The translations under genes were made by a program, and so were the position numbers. A model generated the notes under the pieces. The model worked only from the letters and a program-made list of their open reading frames with translations. It made no database searches and had not been told where the DNA came from. Positions 54,140-63,808 of a stretch of 64,000 bases of DNA are shown piece by piece; within the stretch, counting starts at the first letter, position 1, and each line of letters starts with the position of its first letter. Location of the stretch: the NCBI GenBank assembly GCA_017412765.1, contig JAFPWN010000046.1, positions 55,704 through 119,703 of the forward strand, given 5' to 3'. Origin of the DNA: Oscillospiraceae bacterium (GTDB taxonomy: Bacteria; Bacillota; Clostridia; Oscillospirales; Oscillospiraceae).

Positions 54140-56887
54140 ATGTCACTTTTTACCAGGCTTTTCGGCACCCGCAGTGAGCGGGAGGTTAAGAAACTCAATC
54201 CTATTGTAGATAAAATCGACGCGCTCGAAGAGGAGTACCGCGCCCTCACGGACGCCGAGCTGAAGGCCAAGACCGCGGAGTTCAAAGCCCGCTACAAGAG
54301 CGGCGAGAGCCTTGACGATCTGCTGCCCGAGGCTTTTGCGACAGTGCGCGAGGCGGGCGACAGAGTTCTCGGAATGCGCCATTTCCGCGTTCAGCTCATC
54401 GGCGGCATCGTTCTGCATCAGGGGCGCATAGCGGAGATGAAGACCGGCGAGGGCAAGACCCTCGTTGCGACCCTGCCCGCGTATCTGAACGCCATCACGG
54501 GCGAGGGAGTGCATATCGTTACCGTAAACGATTATCTCGCTAAGCGCGACAGCGAGTGGATGGGCAAGATATACCGCTTCCTCGGACTCTCCGTCGGGCT
54601 TATCGTCCACGGTCTTTCAAACGACGAGCGCCGAGCGGCATACGCCGCCGATATAACCTACGGCACGAACAACGAGATAGGCTTCGACTATCTGCGCGAC
54701 AACATGGCGCTCTACAAAAATCAGATGGTGCAGCGCGGACACAGGTTCGCCATCGTGGATGAGGTGGACTCCATACTCATCGACGAGGCGCGCACGCCGC
54801 TCATAATCTCCGGCTCGGGCGATGAATCCACCGATCTGTACCGCCTCGCGGACGACTTCGTGCGCCGCCTGCGCAAGGTCGTGTACGCTACGACAGATGA
54901 AAAAGAGGATATGTCGGACGTTGACGCCGACTACATCGTTGACGAGAAGGCGCGCACCGCGACACTCACGAGCCGCGGCATCGAGAAGGCGGAGAAGGCC
55001 TTTAACCTCGAAAACTACGCCGACATCGAGAACGCGACGCTCACGCATCACATAAATCAGGCGCTCAAGGCGCACGGCATCATGAAGCTCGACGTTGACT
55101 ACGTCATCAAGGACGGCGAGATAATCATCGTAGACGAGTTCACGGGCCGCCTCATGTTCGGCCGCCGCTACTCCGAGGGTCTGCACCAGGCTATCGAGGC
55201 CAAGGAGGGCGTTGACGTTCAGCGCGAGAACAAGACTCTCGCGACCATCACCTTCCAGAACCTCTTCCGCCTTTACGACAAGCTCTCCGGCATGACCGGA
55301 ACCGCGATGACCGAGGAGGAGGAGTTCGCCGCCATCTACAAGCTCGACATCGTCGAGATCCCGACGAACAAGCCGCTCGCGCGAATCGACAGACCGGACG
55401 TGGTGTACAAAAACGATATCGGCAAGAACCGCGCGGTCATCGAGCAGATAAAGGAGTGCCACGAAAAGGGTCAGCCCGTGCTCGTCGGCACGGTTTCCAT
55501 CGAAAAATCCGAGTATCTCTCCTCGCTTCTCAAAAAGGAGGGCATACCGCACACCGTTCTGAACGCGAAGCAGCACGAGCGCGAGGCTGAGATAATCGCG
55601 CAGGCGGGCAAATTCGGCGCGGTCACTATCTCCACCAACATGGCGGGCCGCGGAACCGATATAGTTCTCGGCGGCAACGCGGAGTTTATGGCGCGCGCCG
55701 ACCTCAAAAAGGCGGGCTATGAGGACGAGGTCATCGCTGAGGCGACGGGCTATGCCGATACGGACTCTGAGGATATCCTCGCCGCCCGCGAGCTTTTCCA
55801 GGCGAGCCTCAAAAAGTACTCCGAGGTCACGAAGGCCGAGGCGGAGCGCGTTATCGCCGCCGGCGGACTCTTCGTTCTCGGAACTGAGCGCCACGAATCG
55901 CGCCGCATAGACAATCAGCTCCGAGGCCGCTCCGGCAGACAGGGCGACCCCGGCGAAACGCGCTTCTATCTCGCGCTCACGGACGATATAATGCGCCTTT
56001 TCGGCGCGGAGCGCGTTATGAACATGATGGAGTCGCTCGGCATCGACGAGGACACGCCCATCGACGCGAAGATACTCTCCGGCGCGATCGAAAACGCGCA
56101 GAAGAACGTCGAGAGCCGCAACTTCCAGTCGCGCAAGCGCGTTCTCGAGTACGACGATGTTATGAACACACAGCGCGAGGTCATCTACGCCCAGCGCAGA
56201 AGAGTTCTCGACGGCGAGGACATCCGCCCGAGCATCGACGGCATGATCTCGGACGTCATCGACGCCGCCGTGCGCGACGCGCATATAGACGGCGTTGTGG
56301 ATAAAGCAGAGGCGGCAAAGCCCTTTATCGGGCTGTTCCTCACCTCGCCGGACGAAATCTCCGGCTCAGACGACGCCGAGATCGCTGACTCCCTCAAGGC
56401 GCGCGCCGCGGCGGTCTACGCCGAGCGCGAGGCGGAGTTCGGAAACCTCCCCGGTACGGAAAGCCCCGTTATGCGCGAGCTTGAGCGCGTTATTCTCCTG
56501 CGCGTTGTGGACGAATACTGGATGGACAACATCGACGCCATGCACGATCTGAGGCAGGGCATAGTTCTCCGCGCCTACGCGCAGACTAACCCCGTTGACG
56601 AGTACAAGCGCGAGGGCTACGAGATGTTCGAGGCGATGATAAACGGCATCAAGGAAGAGGTCGTTCGCCGCATCTTCACTGTAAGGGTAAAGAAAGAAGA
56701 AAAGATCGAGCGCAAGGCGGTCAGCAAGAACGCCGTCGCCGGCGGCGCCTCGGACGGCACCGTAAAGCGCCAGCCGGTCAAGGTGCGCAAGCCCGGCAGA
56801 AACGATCCCTGCCCCTGCGGCAAGTGGAAGCCGGACGGATCGAGACCGATGAAATACAAAGAGTGCTGCGGCAGAAACGAGAAGTAA
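54140..56887 (+). CDS. secA: Preprotein translocase ATPase SecA
   Basis: Motor ATPase that drives proteins through SecYEG. It has 915 residues. Seen: [20 protein letters not shown] (Walker A end), [34 protein letters not shown] (DEAD-type Walker B), [35 protein letters not shown] and the C-terminal zinc-binding tail [20 protein letters not shown] followed by ECCGRNEK, which binds SecB-like partners or ribosomes. The ATG at 54140 gives the canonical MSLFTRLFG start; GAAAGGA precedes it. A TATAAT at 54095-54100 may be the -10 box. Confidence 0.98.
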   Translation: MSLFTRLFGTRSEREVKKLNPIVDKIDALEEEYRALTDAELKAKTAEFKARYKSGESLDDLLPEAFATVREAGDRVLGMRHFRVQLIGGIVLHQGRIAEMKTGEGKTLVATLPAYLNAITGEGVHIVTVNDYLAKRDSEWMGKIYRFLGLSVGLIVHGLSNDERRAAYAADITYGTNNEIGFDYLRDNMALYKNQMVQRGHRFAIVDEVDSILIDEARTPLIISGSGDESTDLYRLADDFVRRLRKVVYATTDEKEDMSDVDADYIVDEKARTATLTSRGIEKAEKAFNLENYADIENATLTHHINQALKAHGIMKLDVDYVIKDGEIIIVDEFTGRLMFGRRYSEGLHQAIEAKEGVDVQRENKTLATITFQNLFRLYDKLSGMTGTAMTEEEEFAAIYKLDIVEIPTNKPLARIDRPDVVYKNDIGKNRAVIEQIKECHEKGQPVLVGTVSIEKSEYLSSLLKKEGIPHTVLNAKQHEREAEIIAQAGKFGAVTISTNMAGRGTDIVLGGNAEFMARADLKKAGYEDEVIAEATGYADTDSEDILAARELFQASLKKYSEVTKAEAERVIAAGGLFVLGTERHESRRIDNQLRGRSGRQGDPGETRFYLALTDDIMRLFGAERVMNMMESLGIDEDTPIDAKILSGAIENAQKNVESRNFQSRKRVLEYDDVMNTQREVIYAQRRRVLDGEDIRPSIDGMISDVIDAAVRDAHIDGVVDKAEAAKPFIGLFLTSPDEISGSDDAEIADSLKARAAAVYAEREAEFGNLPGTESPVMRELERVILLRVVDEYWMDNIDAMHDLRQGIVLRAYAQTNPVDEYKREGYEMFEAMINGIKEEVVRRIFTVRVKKEEKIERKAVSKNAVAGGASDGTVKRQPVKVRKPGRNDPCPCGKWKPDGSRPMKYKECCGRNEK

Positions 56888-56905
56888 ATGTTTTTTATAA
56901 GGAGT

Positions 56906-56997
56906 GTCATTGCGAGGCTCCGACAGGAGCCGTGGCAATCCGTAATACCCCTGTTGTAAAAAACGGATTGCCACGTCGCTTCGCTCCTCGCAATGAC
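56906..56997. repeat. Hollow copy of the GIY-YIG element ends (92 bp)
   Basis: Begins GTCATTGCGAGGCTCCGACA and ends CTCGCAATGAC. The left arm hairpin is GGCTCC-gaca-GGAGCC, a third sequence version of the arm stem. The centre contains CGTAATACCCC, shared with the edge of the full element. It lies between secA and pgeF. Confidence 0.88.
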
Positions 56998-57006
56998 AAA
57001 TAATCT

Positions 57007-57756
57007 ATGTACACAACCTCTCCCAATCTGACCTTTACCCACGCCTTTACCGACCGCCTCGGCGGCGTTTCCGAGGGCATTTTCGCCTCGCTGAACTTAG
57101 GCGAGCACCTCGGCGACGAGGAAAAATGCGTGCGCGAAAACTACCGCCGCCTTTTTGAGGCGCTGAAAATCGAGCGCTTTGCCGTTACGAAGCAGGTGCA
57201 CTCCGACACGGTGCGCGAGGTAACGCTCTCCGACGCCCACGAGCTTTACTCGCCGGTGCCGTACGAGGCTGACGGACTTGTGACGCGCGAAAGAGGGCTT
57301 GCGCTGATGGTCTTTACCGCCGACTGCGTGCCGATTCTTTTAGAGGACAGCGAGCACGGCGTTATCGCCGCAGTCCACGCCGGCTGGCGCGGTACAGTTG
57401 CGGAGATAGCGAAAAACGCAGTAAATTCTATGGTATCTCTCGGCGCAAGGAGCGAAAATATCCGCGCCGCCGTCGGCCCTGCCATCGGTTACGAGTGCTT
57501 TCAGGTGGGCGCGGAGGTAAAGGATGCGCTCAGCGCCATAGGCTGCGATGACCGCTGCCGCCCCGACCCCGAAAACGAGGGCAAGTTCTATGCAGACCTC
57601 AAGGGCGCGAACCGCGATATTCTCATTAGAAGCGGCGTTCGCCCCGAAAATATCCGGATAAGTCCCGTCTGCACACGCTGCCGGCACGATAAATACTGGT
57701 CGCACCGCTATACTGACGGCAAGCGCGGCGTGCAGGCGAGTATAATTATGATGTAA
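57007..57756 (+). CDS. pgeF: Peptidoglycan editing factor PgeF (YfiH, DUF152)
   Basis: A 249-residue copper/zinc protein of the YfiH family, once called laccase domain or polyphenol oxidase; in E. coli it helps keep L-Ser out of peptidoglycan precursors. Metal and core motifs: TKQVHSDTV (His), MVFTADCVPILLED (Cys), AAVHAGWRGTVAEIAKNAV (His) and AVGPAIGYECFQVG. C-terminal SPVCTRCRHDKYWSHRYT is usual. No clear ribosome site; the gene starts just after the repeat at 56906-56997. The stop is shared with the next start (TAATG). Confidence 0.93.
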   Translation: MYTTSPNLTFTHAFTDRLGGVSEGIFASLNLGEHLGDEEKCVRENYRRLFEALKIERFAVTKQVHSDTVREVTLSDAHELYSPVPYEADGLVTRERGLALMVFTADCVPILLEDSEHGVIAAVHAGWRGTVAEIAKNAVNSMVSLGARSENIRAAVGPAIGYECFQVGAEVKDALSAIGCDDRCRPDPENEGKFYADLKGANRDILIRSGVRPENIRISPVCTRCRHDKYWSHRYTDGKRGVQASIIMM

Positions 57757-59360
57757 TGCCTATGAAAAATAACCTCGAAAAACTGAATATCCTGCTCGCT
57801 CTCGCGCTTCTCCTCACGGGCTGTACTTCGCCTGCCGCTCCGGCGGAAGCTCCCGCGCCGGAAGAGCCGGCGCCCGTCGAGGAGGTCGAGCCGGCGCCCG
57901 AGAAGAACACGGGCTATCACCTTGCCGACACGCTCTTTACGATAAACTACGACCCGGCATCGACGCTCAGCCCGATCTACGGCACGAACAACTTCAACTG
58001 CGACATGATGAGCCTCATGTACGAGGGGCTTTACCGCCTCGGCGCGGACTTCACGCCCGAGCGCGTGCTGTGCGAATCGGAGGAGACGGAGGACGGCGTG
58101 ACGTGGTATTTCCACTTAAAGCGCGGCGTTCTCTTCCACGACGGCACCGAGCTGAAGGCGCAGGACGTCGTCGATACCGTAAACTCCGCAGCCGGCGGCT
58201 CGAAGTATTCGACACGCTACTCAAAGGTCCTCGCAATAAACGCCTATGACGATTACACCGTTTCCGTAGTGCTTGCGAGCGCGAACTACGATTTTCCGCG
58301 CCTCATGGATCTGCCGATCGTGAAGAGCGGCACTCAGCGCGCGACCCCGCCCACCGGCTCCGGCCCCTACGTCTTTACAGATGACGGCTACCTCGAGGCG
58401 TTTCCCCTGCACCGCGACTACGCTTCGCTGCCGACAGACCGCGTCTACTACTCCGAAAACGACCTCGGAAGCCTCACACGCGCCTTCGCTTCAAAGGAGA
58501 TAGACCTCCTGAACCGCGACACGACCGGCGTCGTCGGGCTTAACTTCCACGGATTTTTTGAAACGCGCTACTACGATACCACGAACCTCGTCTACATCGG
58601 CTTCAACGAGCGCCGCGGCGCAGGCTCCGACCCGCTCGTCCGCAAGGCGATAGCAAAGATCTTTGACCGCGACAGCATCGTGAGCGAGGTCTACGGCTCC
58701 GCCGTGCGAAACGCACCGCTCATTTTATCCTCGGCGCTCGGCGAATACGACAGCGCGTGGGAGACCGGCACCGGCTACGATCCGCGAGGCTTTTACGACG
58801 TAATCTCCACCGCCATAGTCTACGACTGGGACAACGACGGCTATTGGGACAACTCCGCCGTCGCCGCCTCGCTCGATATAACGCTCATCGTGAACGACGA
58901 CAACGATTACAAGGTAAGCGTTGCGAAAGACCTCGCCTACGCTCTCGAGGCGAACGGTCTCAGGACCGAGCTGAAGATCCTGCCGTACAACCAGTACGTC
59001 AGCGCGCTCGGGAGCGGCGATTTTTCAATCTACGTCGGTGAGGTGAAGCTCACGCCGGACTTCGACCTCACGAGCCTCCTCACCTACGGCGGAAAGATGA
59101 ACTACGGCAACATCTCAGACCCGGAGTACAGAGATCTCATCGCCGCATACCTCGGCTCCACCGGCGAGGAAAAACGCGAAAACGCCCGTCTGCTCTGTGA
59201 GCACGCGGCGGAAAAGGTTGACATAATACCGGTATGCTATAAAAAATACGCCGTTCTGACGCACATCGGAGAGGTCACGAATATCTCACCGAGCGTATCC
59301 GGCGTTTTTACGGATATAAAAAACTGGAAAATCGATCTGGGAGGAATTGAAAATGACTGA
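57756..59360 (+). CDS. Family 5 solute-binding lipoprotein (peptide/nickel type)
   Basis: A 534-residue lipoprotein: signal peptide with lipobox LLTGC (about residue 23), Ala/Pro/Glu linker, then an SBP_bac_5 domain. Family landmarks: TFTINYDP-like start, YEGLYRLGADF, GVTWYFHLKRGVLFHDGTEL, KAQDVVDTVN, GSGPYVF and a late VRKAIAKIFDRDSIV. It should capture oligopeptides or metal chelates for an ABC importer, but no permease or ATPase gene is adjacent. The stop overlaps cdd by 8 bases. Ligand unknown. Confidence 0.88.
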   Translation: MPMKNNLEKLNILLALALLLTGCTSPAAPAEAPAPEEPAPVEEVEPAPEKNTGYHLADTLFTINYDPASTLSPIYGTNNFNCDMMSLMYEGLYRLGADFTPERVLCESEETEDGVTWYFHLKRGVLFHDGTELKAQDVVDTVNSAAGGSKYSTRYSKVLAINAYDDYTVSVVLASANYDFPRLMDLPIVKSGTQRATPPTGSGPYVFTDDGYLEAFPLHRDYASLPTDRVYYSENDLGSLTRAFASKEIDLLNRDTTGVVGLNFHGFFETRYYDTTNLVYIGFNERRGAGSDPLVRKAIAKIFDRDSIVSEVYGSAVRNAPLILSSALGEYDSAWETGTGYDPRGFYDVISTAIVYDWDNDGYWDNSAVAASLDITLIVNDDNDYKVSVAKDLAYALEANGLRTELKILPYNQYVSALGSGDFSIYVGEVKLTPDFDLTSLLTYGGKMNYGNISDPEYRDLIAAYLGSTGEEKRENARLLCEHAAEKVDIIPVCYKKYAVLTHIGEVTNISPSVSGVFTDIKNWKIDLGGIEND

Positions 59361-59742
59361 CCGCGAGCTGATAGAAATGGCGATCGCCGCCAGCGAAAAC
59401 GCCTACGCGCCCTACTCCGGCTATAAGGTCGGCGCCGCCGTCGAGTGCGGCAGCGGCGAGGTTTACAGGGGCTGCAACGTCGAAAACGCCGCCTACGGCG
59501 GAACGATCTGCGCCGAGCGCAACGCCTACACCACGGCTGTGGCGAACGGAGAGAGGAAATTCAACCGCATCGCCGTCTACGCCGCCGGCGGCGATTACTG
59601 CGTTCCGTGCGGTCAGTGCCGGCAGTTCATGGCGGAGTTCGGGCTTGATACGCTCGTTCTCTGCGTGCGCGGCGACGGGGAGTATGAGACGCACCCACTG
59701 CGCGAGATGCTGCCCTTTGCGTTTTCAAAGGAGTATCTGTAG
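59353..59742 (+). CDS. cdd: Cytidine deaminase
   Basis: A 129-residue homotetrameric-type zinc enzyme that deaminates cytidine and deoxycytidine to uridine and deoxyuridine. Seen: SENAYAPYSGYKVGAAVE, GCNVENAAYGGTICAERNA (Cys ligand and catalytic Glu) and DYCVPCGQCRQFMAEF (two further Cys). ATG 59353 follows GGGAGGAA. The gene overlaps the solute-binding protein gene. A terminator follows. Confidence 0.96.
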   Translation: MTDRELIEMAIAASENAYAPYSGYKVGAAVECGSGEVYRGCNVENAAYGGTICAERNAYTTAVANGERKFNRIAVYAAGGDYCVPCGQCRQFMAEFGLDTLVLCVRGDGEYETHPLREMLPFAFSKEYL

Positions 59743-59752
59743 AGATATAGCG

Positions 59753-59793
59753 AAAAAACGCCCGCGGTCACAATGTACCGCGGGCGTTCTCTT
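59753..59793. terminator. Bidirectional terminator between cdd and htrA
   Basis: ACGCCCGCGGT-cacaatgt-ACCGCGGGCGT, 11-bp perfect stem, A-run before and TCTCTTTTTT after. Confidence 0.95.
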
Positions 59794-59803
59794 TTTTCTG
59801 TTC

Positions 59804-61417
59804 TCAATAGGTGCCGTTCTGGCTTCTCTGACCGAAGAAATCGCTCCAGGGGAAGGTTCCGTACCAGCTCGGATACTGGTCAGTCGTTCCGTCCTGCTGC
59901 TGATCGTTCTGCTGCTGATCGTTCTGCTGATTGTCGGTGTACATATTGACGTCGCGCTCGTTTACTGCGCTCTTAAGCTCTTCAAAGGTGATCTTGAGGT
60001 CGATATACTCCTTGTTGCGGTAGACGGTGATCTCGCCCTCGTCGCCGGGAGCAATGCGGCGGAGCTGAAGCTTCAGCTCGTTGAGGCTCGTTACGGTGGT
60101 GCCGTTTATCGCGGTTATGATATCGTCCTGCTTGACGCCCGCCTTCTCAGCGGCGCCGCCTGCGTTGACCGACGAAACGATAACGCCCTGCGGAATGCCG
60201 AACTGGGTGATCGCATTTGCCTGATAGTAGTCGGACACGTTGACGCACATGATGCCGAGACCGGCGGAGGCAACGTAGCCCTTCTCAATGACCTGCTTTG
60301 CGATGGATACCGCGTCGTTAATGGGGATCGCGAAGCCGAGCGCCTCGACGCCGTCGTCCTGATACTTCGCGGCGACGATGCCGATGACCTCGCCCTTGGA
60401 GTTGTAAACGGGGCCGCCGGAGTTGCCGTGGTTGACCGCGGCGGAGATCTGGAACATATTTATCGCCTTTGTCGCGCCGCTGTCGTCCTTGATGGTGATC
60501 ACGCGGTCGAGGGCGGAGACTATGCCCGGGGTCATGCTGTAAGTCAGCTCGCCGAGCGGGTTGCCGACGGCGTAGACCTCTTCACCGACGATGAGACTGT
60601 CGCTGTCACCGAATACCGCGGGATTGAGCGTGAGGCCGTCCGTGTCGATCTTGATCACCGCGACGTCGTTATCGGCGGAGTAGCCGATTATTCCGTCGGA
60701 GCCGACGGTGCGGGTGGTGCCGTCCTCAAACATTACGGTGATCTCGCCGCCGTAGAGAACGGCGTAGGAGATGACGTGGTAGTTTGTCATGATATAGCCG
60801 TCAGAGCTGATGACGAAGCCCGTGCCGGCGACTGCGCTCTTTGAGCGCTGACCCCAGATGTTGGTGGTCGTCGCGCTCGTTGTGATGCCGACCACCTGGA
60901 AGTTCACGGCGTTCTGATAGATCGCGTTCGCGCTCATCGCCTCGCCGGAAACTACGCTGACGGAGGGGGACGCGGACTCGCCCCTCGCGGAGCCGAGGAT
61001 GACCTCGTTCGTACCGGTCACGTTGCGTGAGTCAAGAACCGCGCTCACCGTAAAGAAGCTCGCCGCGCTCGAGACTATCGCCGCCGCGAGGACTACCGCG
61101 ACCCCTCTGAGGAAGGGATGGGATTTTTTCTCCTTTTTGGGCTTCTCGGCGGGCTGCTGCCAGCCGGGCTGCGGGGCGGAATATCCGGGAGTGTAGTAGC
61201 TCGCCTGCGGGCGCTGAGGCTCAAATCTCGGCTCGCTCCAGGCGCTCTCCGTTTTTCTCGGCTCTGTATCATAGGTCGGGTTGTGCGAGTTCGCGCCGGA
61301 GTAGAGGACCGCGTTGTCGTCGTCAAAGCTCTGCGGCGCGTTCACCGGCTTCTCCTCGGGGGTGTAGACCGGGGTGGATTCGAGGTTTTCATCTTTGTTA
61401 TCGTCATAGAATGTCAT
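59804..61417 (-). CDS. htrA: HtrA-family serine protease, membrane-anchored
   Basis: A 537-residue surface protease for misfolded exported proteins. A long cytoplasmic N-terminal region (1-100, Pro/Gln-rich with KKEKK before the membrane) precedes one TM helix (about 103-126). The trypsin-like domain has His214 (TNYHV), Asp251 (ADNDVAVIK) and Ser333 (NHGNSGGPV). One PDZ domain follows (about 395-490, GIPQGVIVSSVNAGGAAEKAG). The tail is Asn/Gln-rich (NDQQQNDQQQD). The start at 61417 has AAGGAGG; 61471 has none. Full family architecture, so active protease expected. Confidence 0.95.
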   Translation of the reverse strand: MTFYDDNKDENLESTPVYTPEEKPVNAPQSFDDDNAVLYSGANSHNPTYDTEPRKTESAWSEPRFEPQRPQASYYTPGYSAPQPGWQQPAEKPKKEKKSHPFLRGVAVVLAAAIVSSAASFFTVSAVLDSRNVTGTNEVILGSARGESASPSVSVVSGEAMSANAIYQNAVNFQVVGITTSATTTNIWGQRSKSAVAGTGFVISSDGYIMTNYHVISYAVLYGGEITVMFEDGTTRTVGSDGIIGYSADNDVAVIKIDTDGLTLNPAVFGDSDSLIVGEEVYAVGNPLGELTYSMTPGIVSALDRVITIKDDSGATKAINMFQISAAVNHGNSGGPVYNSKGEVIGIVAAKYQDDGVEALGFAIPINDAVSIAKQVIEKGYVASAGLGIMCVNVSDYYQANAITQFGIPQGVIVSSVNAGGAAEKAGVKQDDIITAINGTTVTSLNELKLQLRRIAPGDEGEITVYRNKEYIDLKITFEELKSAVNERDVNMYTDNQQNDQQQNDQQQDGTTDQYPSWYGTFPWSDFFGQRSQNGTY

Positions 61418-61566
61418 TTTGTTGACCTCCTTCGCTTTCTTTTTGTTTTGTGAGCTTATCTTAACAGCCATTTATTGCGATTTTATGAATAAAGTTAGAT
61501 GAATTTTTGAACTTTTGAGAATTTTTGTGCCGATGCGCCGATATTGATGCGCGAAAACTAAGAGGC

Positions 61567-61595
61567 TTGCTAAAAACAAAGAACTGTGATAGTAT
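61567..61595 (+). promoter_or_regulatory. rex promoter
   Basis: -35 TTGCTA (61567-61572), 17-bp spacer, -10 TAGTAT (61590-61595). TTGCTAAAAACAA covers the -35 region and vaguely recalls a Rex operator but lacks the second conserved half. Confidence 0.65.
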
Positions 61596-61641
61596 AGAAA
61601 AATAAAAATGGACAAATACTATCTTAAACGGTGATAAAGCT

Positions 61642-62277
61642 ATGAATTACAGAATTTCCGCCAACGTAATAAGAAGGCTTCCGCGCTATATCCGCCAGCT
61701 TGACCTGCTTGCCGCCTCCGGCGTTGAAAAGGTTTCGTCCGGCGAGCTCGGCACTCAGATGAGCCTTACCGCAAGCCAGATCCGCCAGGATCTCAACTGC
61801 TTCGGCGGCTTCGGCCAGCAGGGCTACGGCTATAACGTCCGCCAGCTGCGCGACGGGATCGCTCAGGCGCTCGGCATGGATGAAAAGCTCGGAGCGATCG
61901 TCATCGGCGCCGGCAATCTCGGCCACGCGCTCATCTCGAACTTCCGCTTCGAGGACTGCGGCGTTGAGCTGCTCAGCGCGTTCGACGTCGCGCCCGACCT
62001 CGTGGGCAAGGCGATCAACGGCACGCTCGTGCGCCACGCTAACGACCTTGAAACCTTCGTTAAGCTCAATAAGGTGGACGTCGCCGTGCTTACGATGCCA
62101 CAGAGCGAGGCGGACGCCGTCGCGGAGTCGCTCGTCAGGCTCGGCGTGCGCGGAATATGGAACTTCACCGGAATAGACCTCGACGTCGCCTCCGCCGACG
62201 TTACGGTTGAGAACGTACACCTCTCTGACAGCATGCTGACCCTCGGTTATTACCTGAGGAGCGGCGATAAGGAGTAA
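61642..62277 (+). CDS. rex: Redox-sensing transcriptional repressor Rex
   Basis: A 211-residue repressor that senses the NADH/NAD+ ratio and controls fermentation genes. The N-terminal winged helix (about 1-80) includes RRLPRYIRQLDLLAASG and SLTASQIRQDLNCFGGFGQQG with the usual YNV segment. The Rossmann domain starts AIVIGAGNLGHAL, and GVRGIWNFTGIDL precedes the domain-swapped C-terminal helix (VHLSDSMLTLGYYL). Consistent with an anaerobic lifestyle and with pta. The SLH gene follows directly. Confidence 0.96.
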   Translation: MNYRISANVIRRLPRYIRQLDLLAASGVEKVSSGELGTQMSLTASQIRQDLNCFGGFGQQGYGYNVRQLRDGIAQALGMDEKLGAIVIGAGNLGHALISNFRFEDCGVELLSAFDVAPDLVGKAINGTLVRHANDLETFVKLNKVDVAVLTMPQSEADAVAESLVRLGVRGIWNFTGIDLDVASADVTVENVHLSDSMLTLGYYLRSGDKE

Positions 62278-62278
62278 T

Positions 62279-63337
62279 ATGAAACGATTGATTTCGGCGC
62301 TTCTGTCGGTCGCGGCGCTCGCGTGCCTCGCAACCGCATCCGCCGACACGACTGCCGGCACCGGCGCGGATCCGCTCGTGAGCCAGACCTATGCCGACGG
62401 CGAGGTCTACCACTCCATAACGGACTCGGCATCGGAAAAGCTCGGGGAAACGCTTGAAAAGGCGGTCGCGGGGCGCCTCGCCGACGCGAATATCGACGGC
62501 GCGGGCGGCGTGATCACCGCGCTCTCGTGGCGACGCGTCGCGGTCAGCGCCGGCGGAAGCGTTGAAGCGCGCACCGGCTGCGAGTTCTCGCTCGCCTCCG
62601 GCTCGGCGACTGTCACCGCGAACGGAACTGTCCTCGACCTCGGCGCAGGGCGCGCTCTCACCGGCGCGGAGAGCCTTGCGACCGGCGTAAAATACTTTGC
62701 CGCCGAGGATACCCGCGCGGTCATCACGGCTGTGAGCGATATTATTATATATGTATGCGGCGAGTACCGCCCCATAAGCGGCGTTTCGGATTCGCACGTC
62801 TACATCGACGTGTCCGACCCCGCGGCGTGGTATTACGGCGACGTGTACTGGGCTTATGAGAACAAGCTGTTCTACGGCTTCGGGCGCGACCTCTTCTATC
62901 CGGACGAAAACTGCGTCCGCGCGGACATGGTCTACGCGCTGTGGGTGAGCGCCGGAATTCCCGCATCGGAGAGCGCGCAGTTTGACGACGTCGCGCCCGA
63001 CGCGTGGTACGCCGCGGCAATAGGGTGGGCGCAGGCAAGCGGTATCGTCAACGGCTACGGCGACGGCACCTTCGGCCCGGAAAAGCTCATTACCCGCGAG
63101 CAGATCTGCGCGATCTTCAGGCGTTACGCGGCATATCTCGGCAGGGACGTTTCCGCGAGAGCCGATCTCGGGATATTCTCCGATGAGGCGGATATTTCCG
63201 ACTGGGCAGTGGAGGACGTCAGCTGGACAGTCGCCGCCGGCCTTGTCAACGGCATGGGCAACGGCAAGATGGAGCCGCTCGGCAATACCACAAGGGCGCA
63301 GGTCGCCGCTCTCATAAGAAGACTCCTCACGCAGTAA
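62279..63337 (+). CDS. Secreted protein with three S-layer homology domains
   Basis: A 352-residue exported protein: signal peptide (1-22, ending TASADT), an N-terminal region of unknown fold (about 23-170, rich in Ala/Gly/Thr), then three SLH repeats (about 174-230, 236-295, 296-352) with patterns such as FDDVAPDAWYAAAIGWAQASG-type cores: DAWYAAAI, GYGDGTFGPEKLITREQ and NTTRAQVAALIRRLL. SLH domains attach proteins to pyruvylated wall polymers. Starts one base after the rex stop, with GGAG upstream. Confidence 0.9.
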   Translation: MKRLISALLSVAALACLATASADTTAGTGADPLVSQTYADGEVYHSITDSASEKLGETLEKAVAGRLADANIDGAGGVITALSWRRVAVSAGGSVEARTGCEFSLASGSATVTANGTVLDLGAGRALTGAESLATGVKYFAAEDTRAVITAVSDIIIYVCGEYRPISGVSDSHVYIDVSDPAAWYYGDVYWAYENKLFYGFGRDLFYPDENCVRADMVYALWVSAGIPASESAQFDDVAPDAWYAAAIGWAQASGIVNGYGDGTFGPEKLITREQICAIFRRYAAYLGRDVSARADLGIFSDEADISDWAVEDVSWTVAAGLVNGMGNGKMEPLGNTTRAQVAALIRRLLTQ

Positions 63338-63407
63338 CCGATCGCGCGGCGGCGCATAGTATAGTACCGAACGGCGCAAAGCCGTATCTTCATCCGGAGG
63401 TCATACT

Positions 63408-63521
63408 ATGTGCTACAATAATAATAACTATCTCATCATCCTCGTCGTTATCCTCATCCTCTTCGGCTGCGGCGGCTGGGGCAACAACTGCGGCTGCGAC
63501 AATAACTGCGGCTGCTGCTGA
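63408..63521 (+). CDS. Cys-rich single-span microprotein (37 residues)
   Basis: ATG 63408 with GGAGG 8-12 bases upstream; stop TGA 63519-63521. The product has MCYNNNNY, a hydrophobic stretch LIILVVILILFGCGG and the tail WGNNCGCDNNCGCC. This layout (short hydrophobic span plus Gly/Cys) recalls YjcZ-type small sporulation proteins of Firmicutes, but the match is by pattern only. A strong terminator follows at 63551-63577, which supports a real gene. Confidence 0.7.
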   Translation: MCYNNNNYLIILVVILILFGCGGWGNNCGCDNNCGCC

Positions 63522-63550
63522 GCGACAAAAGACAAAACAGAATATTTTTC

Positions 63551-63577
63551 GGGGTCGGGAACGCGTTTCCCGACCCC
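63551..63577 (+). terminator. Terminator after the microprotein gene
   Basis: GGGGTCGGGAA-acgcg-TTTCCCGACCCC type stem followed by AATATTTTGG; separates upstream genes from the rRNA promoters. Confidence 0.88.
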
Positions 63578-63590
63578 AATATTTTGGAAA

Positions 63591-63619
63591 TTGTGTTTTT
63601 TACAAGAGCAAAAACACAA
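63591..63619. repeat. A/T-rich hairpin upstream of the rRNA promoters
   Basis: TTGTGTTTTT-tacaagagc-AAAAACACAA, 10-bp perfect stem. Role unknown; it may isolate the rRNA promoters. Confidence 0.6.
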
Positions 63620-63675
63620 GATATAGTGGGCGAAAAAGAAATTACAAAAAACTTCAAAAAATTTGAAAAAAGTGC

Positions 63676-63704
63676 TTGACATTTAGATATTGCGGTGGTA
63701 ATAT
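63676..63704 (+). promoter_or_regulatory. rRNA operon promoter P1
   Basis: -35 TTGACA (63676-63681), 17-bp spacer, -10 TAATAT (63699-63704). Preceded by A-tracts (an UP-like element). Confidence 0.85.
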
Positions 63705-63779
63705 AGCCAAGCGCTTCGAGAGAGGCGCTCCTCGAGAAGGGCAGAACGAAAAAAAGTTTGGTAAGATCGAAAAAAGTTC

Positions 63780-63808
63780 TTGACAAACGGATTTGAAAGT
63801 GCTAAGAT
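63780..63808 (+). promoter_or_regulatory. rRNA operon promoter P2
   Basis: -35 TTGACA (63780-63785), 17-bp spacer, -10 TAAGAT (63803-63808). The GAAAAAAGT-TTGACA context of P1 is repeated, so the promoters are tandem duplicates. Confidence 0.85.

Noticed and set aside
54617..56284. 555-codon open frame on - within secA
   Set aside because: Antisense shadow of secA, no ribosome site and no recognisable domain.
61560..61600. Rex operator for autoregulation
   Set aside because: Only one half resembles the TTGTTAA...TTAACAA consensus; not convincing.
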